Positions 23,501 through 33,600 of a stretch of DNA of 64,000 nucleotides are shown here, piece by piece. A model generated the notes under the pieces. That model saw only the letters and a program-made list of their open reading frames with translations, did not search any database and had not been told where the DNA came from. Made by a program: the position numbers and the translations under genes. The stretch is taken from contig NC_135125.1 of assembly GCF_050908995.1 (NCBI RefSeq), positions 7,961,011 to 8,025,010 of the forward strand. The letters are read 5' to 3'. Origin of the DNA: Andrena cerasifolii. Taxonomy: Eukaryota; Arthropoda; Insecta; Hymenoptera; Andrenidae. How positions within the stretch are numbered: position 1 is the first letter of the stretch; each line of letters begins with the position of its first letter.

Positions 23501-25660
23501 CATCACCAGTGCACGTATGAGCGGATGTGCACGAGAAGTATGCACGTCCATAGCCTCCGGTTGCTAGAACCGTGTTTTTAGCATGGAAGCGATGGAGAGT
23601 GCCATCTTCTAGGCAAAGAGCGAGCACTCCTCTGCACTCTCCATCTTCCATGAGCAAGTCCAAAGCAAAGTATTCGACGAAGTAATTGCAGTCATAGCTC
23701 AGTGACTGGCCGTACAGAGTGTGAAGCAAGGAGTGACCTGTCCTATCAGCTACGCAGCAACATCTGTGAGCTTGGCCACCTTTCCCAAACTTGAGAGACT
23801 GCCCACCAAAAGCTCGCTGATAAATCTTGCCTGTAATGAAACAAATAACTCAGCTGCAAATTTTACAACCGATCCCTGATACAATTATGCCTATTCGTAT
23901 AATTATGTATCAAAATTGAAGTTTCTTTATAATCCTTTAAACAATATAAAGGGTGTTCCAAAAGTAAAATTCTATATACCATTATGAGAGCAACGTTCAC
24001 ATTGTTCACAGACGTGTAGCAATGTTTAGACGCATGGCAACCGTAAGAAGTGATTTGTTGTTTTTAAATGTCAGGAAAAATTTTTGTATTAGTTTCTCCT
24101 CTGGTACTGTAATAAATTTTCGCGACGATACTGTCTTTCTTGTCAAATATGCAGATACATTAATGTAAACAGTAAGATTGCGCACACTTTAACTATGGAT
24201 AACAGTGATAAACAAGAGCAAAACCATGATGAATCTAACAGTGCGGGGAATGAGAAAGACGAGTCACAGGAGAGGTAGAAAGCGGCTATCGGTAGCACGC
24301 ATGAAAATTCTTGACTAAGTAGTGATACTATTGCTTCGATATTTCTAGAATAAATTCAAAACCATATTTCACGCCCAAGCAAAATCAAAGTGGATGTCCC
24401 CACTCTCGTTCTCGATCACCGATCAATATCAGAAGCCCTATACAGTGGAGGAGCTCCAACGCTTTTGTAAATTTTCTGCACGAGTTTAGACAGGTAGGAC
24501 GAGTACAAATGAAACATTCACAGAACCTGTTATCGGGAGGTATCCGACGTTTACAGAATTTTACCAGTCCGAAAAGCAGAAGGATATTTCAATTAGCTGG
24601 CGAGAGATGGAGGCAAATGTCCCCTAAAGAAAAACAACCATTCGTATGGGCCGCTGCGGGTATTCGGAGCAGGCTAGTGAATCAGCAGAGGAACGAGGAA
24701 GTGAATAAATCAAATAAGAATACAGAAGAGAGTAAGAAGGAGACCCCAAGAGGGAAACAAACAAGGAGGATTAAAAAGTCGGAAAGAAACAGCAAGGTTA
24801 ATTCGTCATACATTCAGAGCAACTACAGGTCTCTACCATTTGTAAATAAAACAGAGATAACGATGCACAATAAGCATATGTTTATTGTAGAAACGGCAAC
24901 AAGTTAAGAAGAAGAATAACACTTCTGAATCGGACACCGATTCAGCCACCTCTGGTACAGCTGGCTCGAGAACAAGCGGAGATATTTCGAACGAGAGTTC
25001 TTAGAGAGGCGTTGGTTCTGTAAACGTGTTTGTACGTACGATCGATTCATCGTTCAGGAATATTCTGCGTTATAAAACTGACTTCATCCAGGACCATATT
25101 AAATTGCCTCTCGTAATGAAGTATAACGCAAAACTAGTCTAAGTGTGATTTATAAAAATATTACCATCCGAAGTTCGACTGAAAGGCATTCCACAATTTT
25201 CCAATTCAATGACCGCCTTCGGGGCTTCGCGAGTCATGTAATGAATAGCGTCCTGATCACCCAGCCAGTCTGATCCCTTAACAGTATCATACATGTGCCA
25301 CTGCCAGTTATCATCCTCCATATTACCCAAAGCAGCATTGATACCTCCTTGAGCAGCTACTGTATGCGACCTTGTCGGAAATAACTTAGTAACCACAGCT
25401 GTTTTAAATCCCTCCGCTACCAAGCCGTAGGCTGCGCGTAATCCTGCTCCGCCGGCACCCACGACAACGGCATCGTAGGTGTGATCCACTAGCGGGTACT
25501 GTTTAGAGATAGCGTCAGAAACTTTTGCAGCCCTGCCGTCTGGTGTATAATGGAACTTACGATTTCCAATAACAGGTAATCCCAAGTTATTCTGAAACGA
25601 TGCGAAACCAACTTGGGAAACTCTCCTGGAACTTATATAGCGTGCTTTAGAACTATACAT
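5583..25660 (-). CDS. SdhA: Succinate dehydrogenase flavoprotein subunit, mitochondrial (SdhA), 8 exons
   Basis: Exons in transcript order: 25660-25165, 23830-23432, 23164-22996, 6995-6829, 6581-6355, 6284-6140, 6061-5757, 5669-5583. They sum to 1995 nt (664 aa, the length of human SDHA) with GT-AG junctions and kept phase. Residues 1-45 form a basic mitochondrial presequence starting MYSSKARYISSRRVSQ. GAGGAG is the FAD-binding motif (68-73). His99 in TRSHTVAAQGG is the covalent FAD site. Substrate and catalytic residues are present: His296 (FHPTG), Thr308/Glu309 (TEG), Arg340 (LASRD), His407 (PTVHYNMGG) and Arg451 (ANRLGANS). The protein oxidises succinate to fumarate in complex II on the matrix side. 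The ATG at 25660 is the in-frame Met that gives a credible presequence; an open frame extends 43 codons upstream, so a 5' non-coding exon is possible. The third intron (6996-22995, 16.0 kb) holds the satellite element. Confidence 0.95.
6716..6765. repeat. Dispersed repeat end, also at 34852-34893
   Basis: GGCCGTCCTTAAAATACGTA at 6718 and its continuation GGGTAATTTTGG.GATTTCTT recur, slightly changed, at 34852-34893. They lie in introns of both SdhA paralogues. The introns are at different protein positions (after YNMG in this copy, after DLPT in the other), so these are independent insertions of one repeat family rather than shared ancestry. Confidence 0.55.
7446..7764. repeat. Long inverted repeat (hairpin) inside the satellite element
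   Basis: Arms of about 96 bp (7446-7541 and 7668-7764) are inverted copies around a loop of about 125 bp. The inner part begins GAGCAGATTTTGG and includes AAGAAGAAGATTCAATGCGG. Frames reading GRGLIRKKKIQCGALCS on both strands result from this palindrome and are not genes. Confidence 0.85.
8193..20511. repeat. 170-bp satellite array, 72 full units plus a partial 73rd
   Basis: The phrase AAAATTGGGCTTTGTAACAG recurs every 170 bp from 8201 to 20442. The distance is 12,241 bp, that is 72 x 170 plus one base inserted in CCGGAGGAGAG at about 16254. Units are nearly identical. Variants include CAAAAATTTT against CAATAATTTT, mostly at the array edges; TTCGAGG against TTCGAAG in two blocks; and CCGGAAAGA at about 18295 and 19995. 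Each unit contains CAGGAGAACATGATGTCG and, 61 nt after the end of that arm, an inverted partner ending TTCATGTTCTCCTG. The stem matches 22 of 26 positions. TCTCCGGAGA and TTCGAA are further palindromes in the loop. There is no coding potential beyond chance. Confidence 0.97.
20512..22092. other. Right flank of the satellite element and SdhA intron
   Basis: 20512-21210 is the unique right interior of the TIR element. It includes a diverged satellite piece, GATGCCTTTGAAGCTGAAAT at about 20622. 21283-22092 is AT-rich intron with no feature that I can name. Confidence 0.5.
22093..22239. mobile_element. piggyBac-like MITE with TTAA target duplication
   Basis: TTAA at 22093-22096 and 22236-22239 flanks a 139-bp body. 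Its ends CCTTTAGAGGGCCGGG and CCCGGCCCTCTAAAGG are a perfect 16-bp inverted repeat. TTAA target sites and CCY-type ends are typical of piggyBac elements. A solo related end, CCTCTAAAGGTTAA, occurs at 30006-30019. Confidence 0.85.
22392..22686. mobile_element. Tigger/pogo-like MITE with TA target duplication
   Basis: The 291-bp element 22394-22684 begins CAGTAGAGCGTCAATTACCCG and ends CGGATAATTGCCGCTCTACTG, inverted and flanked by TA on each side. The CAGTAGA...ATTATCCG end type is characteristic of pogo/Tigger members of the Tc1/mariner superfamily. No transposase remains. Confidence 0.75.
23214..23394. mobile_element. Foldback MITE, copy 1, in an SdhA intron
   Basis: The arms begin AGCCGAGAATCCACC and end GGTAAATTCCCGGCTT, each followed by GCTAAGCTATGCTATGCGAT-type sequence in opposite orientation. 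It lies between the second and third coding exons of SdhA. A second copy is at 25776-25966. Confidence 0.75.
24195..24907 (+). CDS. HMG-box, protamine-like protein nested in an SdhA intron (opposite strand)
   Basis: Proposed exons are 24195-24274, 24349-24493 and 24557-24907, with introns of 74 and 63 bp and kept phase (80 nt; 1+144 nt; phase 0). The product is about 191 aa. Residues 1-27 are acidic and polar (MDNSDKQEQNH...). Then comes an SR-rich stretch, followed by an HMG-box core at about 63-110: SSNAFVNFLHEFRQ, then LAGERWRQMSPKEKQPFVWA. A Lys/Arg-rich tail follows. The box resembles the short MST-HMG boxes of insect sperm chromatin proteins; that is family-level recognition only. The 3' end is uncertain: a donor after AGCAAG (phase 0) spliced to AAACGGCAACAAG would give an alternative tail ending SGDISNESS at about 25005. 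The gene lies in the intron between the first two coding exons of SdhA. No single frame shows the box; it appears only after splicing. Confidence 0.65.
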
Positions 25661-25775
25661 GAAACTCCAAGCAGTTAATAGGATCCATGAGGGGAAAGGA
25701 AAAAAGGTTCTAATAAAACAGGATTGCACGCCAATTGAATTTATGATACTTTTTTTTGATACTGTTTTTATGTAC

Positions 25776-25966
25776 AGCCGGGAATCCACCAGGAAGCTAA
25801 GCTGTTATGGGATGCTACTCTATGCGATGCGATGCTATTCTATTCTATGCTATGCGATGTTATTCTATGCAATACATTCTTGTAGAACCGTTTCCACCAA
25901 AGCTACATTAAAACATAGCATCGCATAGCATAGTTTAGCTTAGCTTTCTGGTGGATTCCCGGCTTA
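25776..25966. mobile_element. Foldback MITE, copy 2, just upstream of the SdhA start codon
   Basis: Begins AGCCGGGAATCCACCAGGA and ends with the inverted TGGTGGATTCCCGGCT. The interior is rich in GATGCTATTC and ATGCTATGCGAT motifs. It is the same family as 23214-23394. It lies 116 bp upstream of the proposed ATG, so it is in the 5' leader, a 5' intron or the promoter of SdhA. Confidence 0.75.
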
Positions 25967-28900
25967 AGTTTTTGTGAATCGTAAAACAGCGGTACTTTAT
26001 ACCGCGGTACGCACTGTGCGCACGTTACAATCTTGAGAGTTCAGCAATTAATGGCTGACCTCAAAATGAATGTTACGTGAGTAATGAACAAGAAATCGTA
26101 TTAGCTTCTACTAACACTTGCGGCGATACCAAGATTCATTTCAAGTAGCAATTGTTTAAGCGATCCTGTATGCAGAGATCATCTTTATTTCCTCCGTAGT
26201 ACACGTGTCAATTTACAAAAGATTACTTCAAAGTACCGAGTATCTGTGTATGGGTGTGCAAGTAGCAATGCAGAATTGGCAACTCGGTTGTATCACAGGA
26301 CTTTACATAATCTTTGTAGTAGAACAACTAAATATCTCAGGAACAATTAGTTCATGGGCCTTGATTTATTAAAACTTTATCTCTTTATGTAAGTTCTGTT
26401 ACTCGGTTGAATTTTCACTTACAGTTCTATACAACCCTGTATATACTCTGTACGTAGTTGCAAAACCATAATCAGATCTTGTGTCTACACTGCATGCATA
26501 CATGTATATGTTGTGTGACATATATAGTGTCGTTAGTGCATTGCATTAACGAGCTATTTATAAATCGTGAAACGGTTTTAGAAACCCAACTTCGAAAAAA
26601 AAGCAGCACGACTATTGTTTAAGTTATTACAGAACGCGAACTAATTTAACGAATAATTCGAGTGACAGCTGACTTTTTATATTTCGAAATATGTCGAGAG
26701 ATATATCGGTTCCCACTAAATTCGAAATAACGCACAACTTTCGACAAGTAACTCATAAATAATGTTTTTTCGACGAAATCGTAAGAACAGTACACCAAGT
26801 AAGTGGTCAAATAATTTATTTATTTAGCTTGGTTGAAATTTACAAAAGATACGAATTTCGACAATCACTATACGTACAGGTAATACCTATCTAATAATAC
26901 AACAAACAATTCGCATTACTAACATTTATGATACAGGAATAATGAGTCGTTAGGAAGATTAAGGTTAACTAAGGCACACATCATTCTGCCAAAAAGCGTG
27001 GTGAACACGTACACAGGGTTAATTGACTACTAACGCATTATCGACGCATCTGGAAACATTACTTCCTCGACTGGAATTACGCGTGTAACAAGGAGGATTT
27101 CACAATACGACGAACGCATGTCTCCCAACATGCGAAATTCGCCACATGGAGACTACAGGAAGCGATACATGCACAGTTTCAATCCTCTATCACCAAAGAA
27201 AGCTCTCGGACGGCAACAAAAGATATTTGCAACGCAACGCGTTTCGCAAAGCACCGCTAAATGCGGTATAAATTAACGGGACCAGGATTATCTAACATAA
27301 TTTCTACCATTCTCATCCGTGCAATGAGCAGAGCGGGATTACAGTAAAGCTCAACGAAACTGGAGGGCAGTAAGGCGATTAAGTTCGTGACGAGCGAGGA
27401 ATCGTAATTTAAAGTGTGCAATTTCCCGCTAATGCAAACTTCCCGTGCCGGCTGGGCTCGTCCGCAATTATAATTGATCTTCCAAACTGTAATACACGGC
27501 GGACGATAGTAGTTTCGTATCGCGTTCAGCTTCGATATCAGTCCAGGGGTAAAATAAGCTGTTGTCCGGCTGGCACGGCGATAACGGAAAATTCGAAGCG
27601 GCCGTTGCTAATTGAGAAGAGTGAAAAGTGCATTGTCGTGGGGAAACCGGCTGGCTCGCGGGGTGGCGCGTACGAAATGAGGGAAGTGCGGTAAAAAAAG
27701 ACACTCGACGTCAGAATCGTCTGCTAAACGTTTCGTGGTCCCCCTCGGACGCAGCCAACTCGCCTTCGATCGTCGCGCTTTCATCGTACATTTGACTTTT
27801 TCTATCGTTTCCAGGGGATCGCCTCGGCCGTGGAAGTTTGGTCGCGAGGAGATCTTTGCCGACCCAACCGACACGGGTAGACGTTGCACGATACGCGTGT
27901 GTGCTTGGCAAAACTTACGTAATTGATCGGCATAGAGAATCGCACAGCCGAAGGTGCATCGTCGCCGGGATAAAAATTATGTAACTTAATGAAAAACGCC
28001 TTACCAACGTTGTCGTGCGAGTATTTCTCGCCAGTAACGACGACAGCTTCAACAGGCCGCTCATCCTGCCACGACCCGACGTACCTGCGGCGTATTTTAC
28101 GTTTTTAACCGGGACCCGTGCAGCTCTTCGTGAAACGCGCGACTCGGCTACACCGTGCAACTAACCCCAATTTTTCTTCAACTTCACTCCCGCACTTCTT
28201 GCACGGCGACGTGAAGCGTTCGAGTCGGTTGAGTACCGACTACTGGCGGAAGCTCTCAGATGTTACCAGTGCTGCCAATCGTATCGCCGCGAGATAACCT
28301 CACCTCTCGGGCACGCGTTCATTTCACGTTTCAGCGTCAATCGGCGATTGCTTTTCCTCATCGCTCCATTCAACCACCCGGCGATACGCCCTCGAGCCGA
28401 GGCCAGCCCCGCAGCTCGCGGAATTTCGTGGCTCGCGTCGTGCGAAAGTGGACGACCGTTGGCGGGAAAATTGAATGATACCGCGAAAGAAATAAATGTT
28501 CAAGCGGTTCTCATTTTACCCTACGCGCGGACGGGGTGCTAACGGTACCTCGAATTTTCGGATTATTCTATCGCTCGCGCTTGCAACGGGGAGAATCCTC
28601 GCCGCGGCCCGCACATTGTATTCCAGAAGTTCGCCTGTAGTTTAAATATTATTTATCACGGAAGGTGTGACTAATGCAAATCCTAATCGATAAGCGTACG
28701 CGCGGCTGTGCGGACCGGTGAAAGGTGAACGTATGGTCGAGAGGTAACACCGTTTGCATCTGAAAGTTTTAGAAAGACCTTTGTCGAATTCGAATTGGAT
28801 CGCTCGTTAGGCGATATAGAGGACGATGCTCGATTATCAAGCGTGCACGTTACAGGTATCGCGGCTAGACGGAAACCTCGGGTCACGCGCACAATTGCCT

Positions 28901-29632
28901 GTTTGCGCTTTAAATCATGCAGCGTTCGGTCGCGCGAAAAAATCTCACGCTTTACGAGGTTGTTAGCACAGTTCGTAACGGAGCTCGCGCTTAACCGAGC
29001 TTTATTACCCGCTGCGCGGGGAAGGGAGGGGGAGGCAAAAGGAACGAGAAGGATTTGTCGCGCTGTGGGGTTGACGGCACGACGCGTGTCTCGTCTCCCT
29101 ATTGGTCAACGCTCTGTAGGCTCGTCTCTCATACATATAGGTAAACCTTGGCTGCCATATGGTGGGGCATCGTATATATAGACACGCTGCCCAGCCAGAT
29201 GCTACTGGCGCGACAGCGGTAAAAGTGTTGGTAGGCGTAGGAGTATTTCGCGAAAACAGGTTTGCTCGCATTTGTGTAGCCACAGGCGCGTGCACGTGCA
29301 CGTAGCGCAGCTGACGGTTGCGCGTACATACACCACACACATTTTACACTTTCTAACCCCAGAATAGTGGCGCTCGGAAGACTCCAGCGGCAATAAGCTT
29401 TTTATATTTGTTTTGCGCGATTCCACTGTTGATGACTCAATCTGAGCGCGATAAAAATTTTGATGAGTTTACGATCACGAGTTGCGAAATTAGGTAGTAC
29501 GGGCGATGATAGAGGTATGTGATTGACGTCTAAGAAATTTATATTATTATATATTCATATCAGATGTCAAATAAACATGAAGAAATAAATCTGCGTTCTC
29601 TCGCACCTCTTATCGGGTGGACTTATTTCATA
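25967..29632. other. Region between the SdhA paralogues; no gene supported
   Basis: 25.97-27.3 kb is AT-rich. 27.4-29.4 kb is noticeably richer in G+C and CpG, with many overlapping short frames on both strands, none with a recognisable domain. It could contain the SdhA promoter and non-coding first exon, or an unrecognised gene. I see no splice-supported model. Confidence 0.4.
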
Positions 29633-29890
29633 TCACATATCTTTCCTCCTTCTTTCTATACCCCTTAGCCATTCCACTACCTCCTCAACCCTTCTCTCCT
29701 GAAGTATTGTTTCCACACTTATATTTATTCTTTCCACACCTGTACAGTCCTCCGCCAGATGCTTTAACGACCTTATATCTCTTTCGCATAGCTTACACCT
29801 TCTATCCTCCTCTTTCATCCAATACCTATTCCCCTCTTCCATATTTCCGCACCTTGCCATAAGAGTGTTTGCACGTATGTTCGTCTATAA
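29633..29890 (-). pseudogene. 5'-truncated non-LTR retrotransposon ORF2 C-terminus
   Basis: The open frame reads TNIRANTLMARCGNMEEGN, then RYWMKEEDRRCKLCERD, LKHLAEDC and a basic tail, ending at 29633. The pattern RYW...C-x2-C...LKH-x4-C resembles the zinc-knuckle C-terminus of insect R1/Jockey-type reverse transcriptases. Upstream the frame is closed by a stop, so only the 3' end of the element remains. Confidence 0.6.
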
Positions 29891-30005
29891 ATTCGTTCTG
29901 TTCAAAAGAACACAAGGAATACAAAAAAATAAAGTAATTACTGAAACAACACAAAAACATTCGTTTTTCTTCGCTCACTATTTTTTTTTTCATAAAATAA
30001 CCGAT

Positions 30006-30019
30006 CCTCTAAAGGTTAA
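30006..30019. mobile_element. Solo end of a piggyBac-like MITE
   Basis: CCTCTAAAGGTTAA equals the right end plus TTAA of the element at 22093-22239. I could not find the matching left end nearby, so this is a remnant. Confidence 0.45.
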
Positions 30020-30130
30020 TAAGTAGCAACAGTTTTACTTAAATTAATCTACCCCTTAATTTTGAAAAAAGCTGGAATCGCAGGGGAAGAAGTAAAACCA
30101 AACGAGCCAGGCATTTAAGTAACAAAATAA

Positions 30131-30136
30131 TTTATT
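30131..30136 (-). promoter_or_regulatory. Candidate poly(A) signal for the SdhA paralogue
   Basis: TTTATT on the + strand reads AATAAA on the minus strand, 530 bp downstream of the paralogue's stop codon. This is a plausible end for its 3' UTR. Confidence 0.4.
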
Positions 30137-30666
30137 AAACCTTTAATACTAGCTTCTACGAAGCACATCTGAGAGCCACCTTTCGTTAGGCCCGTTTCAC
30201 AAACGTCGATGAAATCGCGCGAAGGATAAACCCGTCGCCTCCCGAAAACTTTATAGTGAAAAAAGAACGAACTCTGCCTCGAAGCCGTGACGTACAGAAT
30301 TTTTCCACCCAGCGATAAGAGGCAAGCATTCAACGGCCAATCGAACAGAGAAATTATTGACGCGCGCGCGAATCCCGTGCCTTAAACGAGCCGTTTCGCC
30401 GCTCGGATATGTAAATTCGATAGCGGATGGTTCCACGGGGTCAGAATTAATTAATTGTATAATATCGCCCGTTGGAGCCGAGTAAACAGACGATTTGCGC
30501 GGAGGACACGTACGGGGCGGGCAACGGAATCCAGCCGCGCTCGAGTCCCGCGATAATCAGCGACACATGCGTATCCCGATTACGTTGACAAACGGCGAAA
30601 CGTTGGCGTCGTTTTAATTAAACGGAAAGGAGAAAAAAAATGAAACGCTACGGATCATTGTAGTCG

Positions 30667-33600
30667 TCAATAAGCTCGAACCGACGGGGGGACGTGCTTG
30701 GCCTCGTCCTCGTCCAACGTCGTGTCCATGACGGGCCGATAAGAGATACTGATCTGCAAACGCAGAAACCTCTCTGACGTCTTTGCGCGAGGGAACACCG
30801 TTGCGCGATTCGTATACACGCTATTATTTTTTCTAACTATTGAAAAAGCGAAGAAATGTTTCATATGAAATTTGATGGAGGAAACTTAAGGGGTTATGTT
30901 TGCCTGTGAGGTCTGGAGAAACATGTATACTCGGGAATTTTGGGGGAAAAACCCCCTGAAGGCTTTATCGATCAAACCTTCAAGGACTCAGACCTTGGTC
31001 ACTTAAGAGTAACTACCGCGGGTTTTTAAACGCGTTAAGGGAAAACTTAATCAAGTTTAAAAGATTTTTCGTTATTTCGGTAAATAACTGTGTTTTATCT
31101 TTAATTTGATATTAAAAAAACCGCACACCTAATAATAATTATTCTATAATTTAACTTTGAAAGTGAAAGATGCAAAGGGTGCTGTTTCTGATCACCTTCA
31201 CACGTTTTACTATGAGCTATCAAATTTTGCGTATAAATTTCAAAATGCTGCATAATTATTTAGTAATTTGTTGGAATAAATTTGTATCATAATAAGCTTA
31301 TCAGGGCCGGCTTTAAGGGAGGGGGTGGGTACAGGCAGGGCGGCCGCCCGGGGCGCCAGATTTGTAGGGGCGCCGCTGTATGCGTTTATTCATTTATATC
31401 CGTTCTGCTATTTGTTTTTCGCGCCCTTGGAGGGGCGCCATGATAATCTATCCCGGGGGTGCCAAGTATGCTAAAGCCGCCCCTGAAGCTTATTATTTTA
31501 AGAGAATTTTTGATTTTAGATTAGCCTGTTATGAAATATCATGTACACCGTGTTTTTATCACCGTCAGAGTTGATTACGTCCGATCATTATACGGGCCAT
31601 CTCTCCCAACGACGAGAACCATTTCTTTCGGCACCTCGGGAGAGATGCTCAGAAGTCATGACTTCAGTTTTCAACCCGGTTTTCAGCAAACAGGGTGGAT
31701 GTACCAGTGAATGGACATTTCATATTAAAATGAGTAAAATAAATTATTAAAATAAGCAACTAATTAATTAGATACTTCTTTTAATTTCTTGCTTCATATC
31801 CAAACAATTGTTGCAGCACGTGGAGTCAATCGCGCTGCAAACAAAATTTTTAAAAAAGTGTTCATTCATTAGCCTTGAGTGTTCATTTATTGGTGCGTTT
31901 ACCCTACCTATCGCCCAGTTTTTCTGAATCAGCTCAAAATTCTGAACACACTAGGTATATTCCAATGAAATAAATAATATCAGTATTAGTTTTAATAGCC
32001 ATTTTATGTCAGGTATACCGACACCCCCGGTTTAACCTAGTTCCAAAAAAAAAAAATACATTGATATTGCAATCCCTGTAAATAATAGCTCCAACGCAAA
32101 TCTTGATATTCCATTAAGTTCCTTCCATCAAATGAGACAACTTTCATATTAAACATTTTTCCCCTTTTTCAGAAACGTCAGAAAAACAACAGCGTGCACA
32201 CGAACAAGCCGAACACACTGTACATAATGAGACGCAATGATAACGATAAAACATTTGCTAGCCCACGCTGAAAAATAGAGCAAAGTGTAGTATCTCTTTT
32301 TATCGCGCGAGATGGAGCACGTAGGTACTGATACCACCGTTTCGTTTTCACTGGAAGGCCCCCCTTCGAGAATAATACGCGCGGTAGGAGTTGGGAAAGG
32401 AAATATGTAAATATAAGTCGGAGGAGCTGTTTGGGAGCCTTTACGCGAATCAAGCGACTTGGGCCGAGCGTAGGCTGTTGGATCAATGACAAGTGAAAAC
32501 CAGGAGCCCGATCGATAACTCACCGATCCGTCGTTCCGAGACCACGTGAGAGTGTGTTTGCGCCAGTGTTCACTGTACGGCCGTTTTGTCTGGCCTTCGA
32601 GCGGCTTGGTATAGTCGTACTCGTCGATTCTTTCCTGCGACCATGAAATGTTTTAATTTTGCTTCGACGTTCTTACGAGACGTTCGGAGGACTGCGATGG
32701 GGGGGACATGTTATGTAAATACCTTGAAATCGTCCCGTGCGTGCGAGCCCCTGGACTCCTTCCTATTCTCCGCCGCGTAAACAACGTGCAGACCAACCAG
32801 CATCATGTTTTGTAATTCGATCGCTTCAACGAGCTCTGTGTTCCAAATCATCGACTGGTCTTGCACCTGAAGCATACTTAGGATGTTCTCATGCCTGTCA
32901 CAAGTGGCAGTAAATTCAAACGCAAGATTGACAATTAGTAGATTAGAATCGAGGGGAATTAAATGCTTTTACAGGGAATTGAAATTGTGCGAAGTGTTTA
33001 CTAAAAGGCTTCGGAGCTTGGCGAAAAATATTCCACTCTCCAAACCAGTGTTTCTCAAACTTTCTCAGGACATCTTGGTTCTATCGAATTAATCCAACCG
33101 CCTCCTACCACATACAGGGTGTCCGATTTCAATCTTTCTACCGAGTTATGTCCTAACGTTTAGGGTTATTCTGAAGAAATTGTTTTAAAGTTGCAGTCCG
33201 TCGAATATTATCGATATGATTGATGTAAAAAATATTCTAGTGATACTAGAAAATCTGAGTATACGTTTACAGTTTTTCATAGTTACAAGGGGAGGACAGG
33301 GTGTGGTAGAGATCGATTTTGAGGAGCCTAGTGGGTAAAAATCCCACACTACCCTTGCGCCCCCGGGGATTCCCCTCTAGAGGCATTGGGGTGTCTTTTG
33401 AAGATTTCTCCACGTTAAAAAAAATAATTTATAAATATAATTAACATTTTGTTATTTTTTTTCCTATGTCTACCACACCCTGTCCTCCCCTTGTTAGTGA
33501 ACATTGTTGAGTAATTATGTGCGACCTCGTGTTAATTAAAATTCTATTCGCACCCATTCCACCTCTTAACGCCTAATGCCCCCCCCCTTACTTTGAGAAA

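Noticed and set aside
5583..25660. SdhA as a pseudogene because of the 16-kb repeat intron
   Set aside because: All eight exons are intact, total 664 codons and keep phase and catalytic residues, so a live gene is the simpler reading.
27416..29340. Cluster of overlapping ORFs on both strands
   Set aside because: A GC-rich region with few stop codons; no domain, signal peptide or consistent splice model could be found.
29617..29862. Plus-strand Pro/Tyr-rich ORF
   Set aside because: Antisense shadow of the non-LTR retrotransposon fragment on the minus strand.
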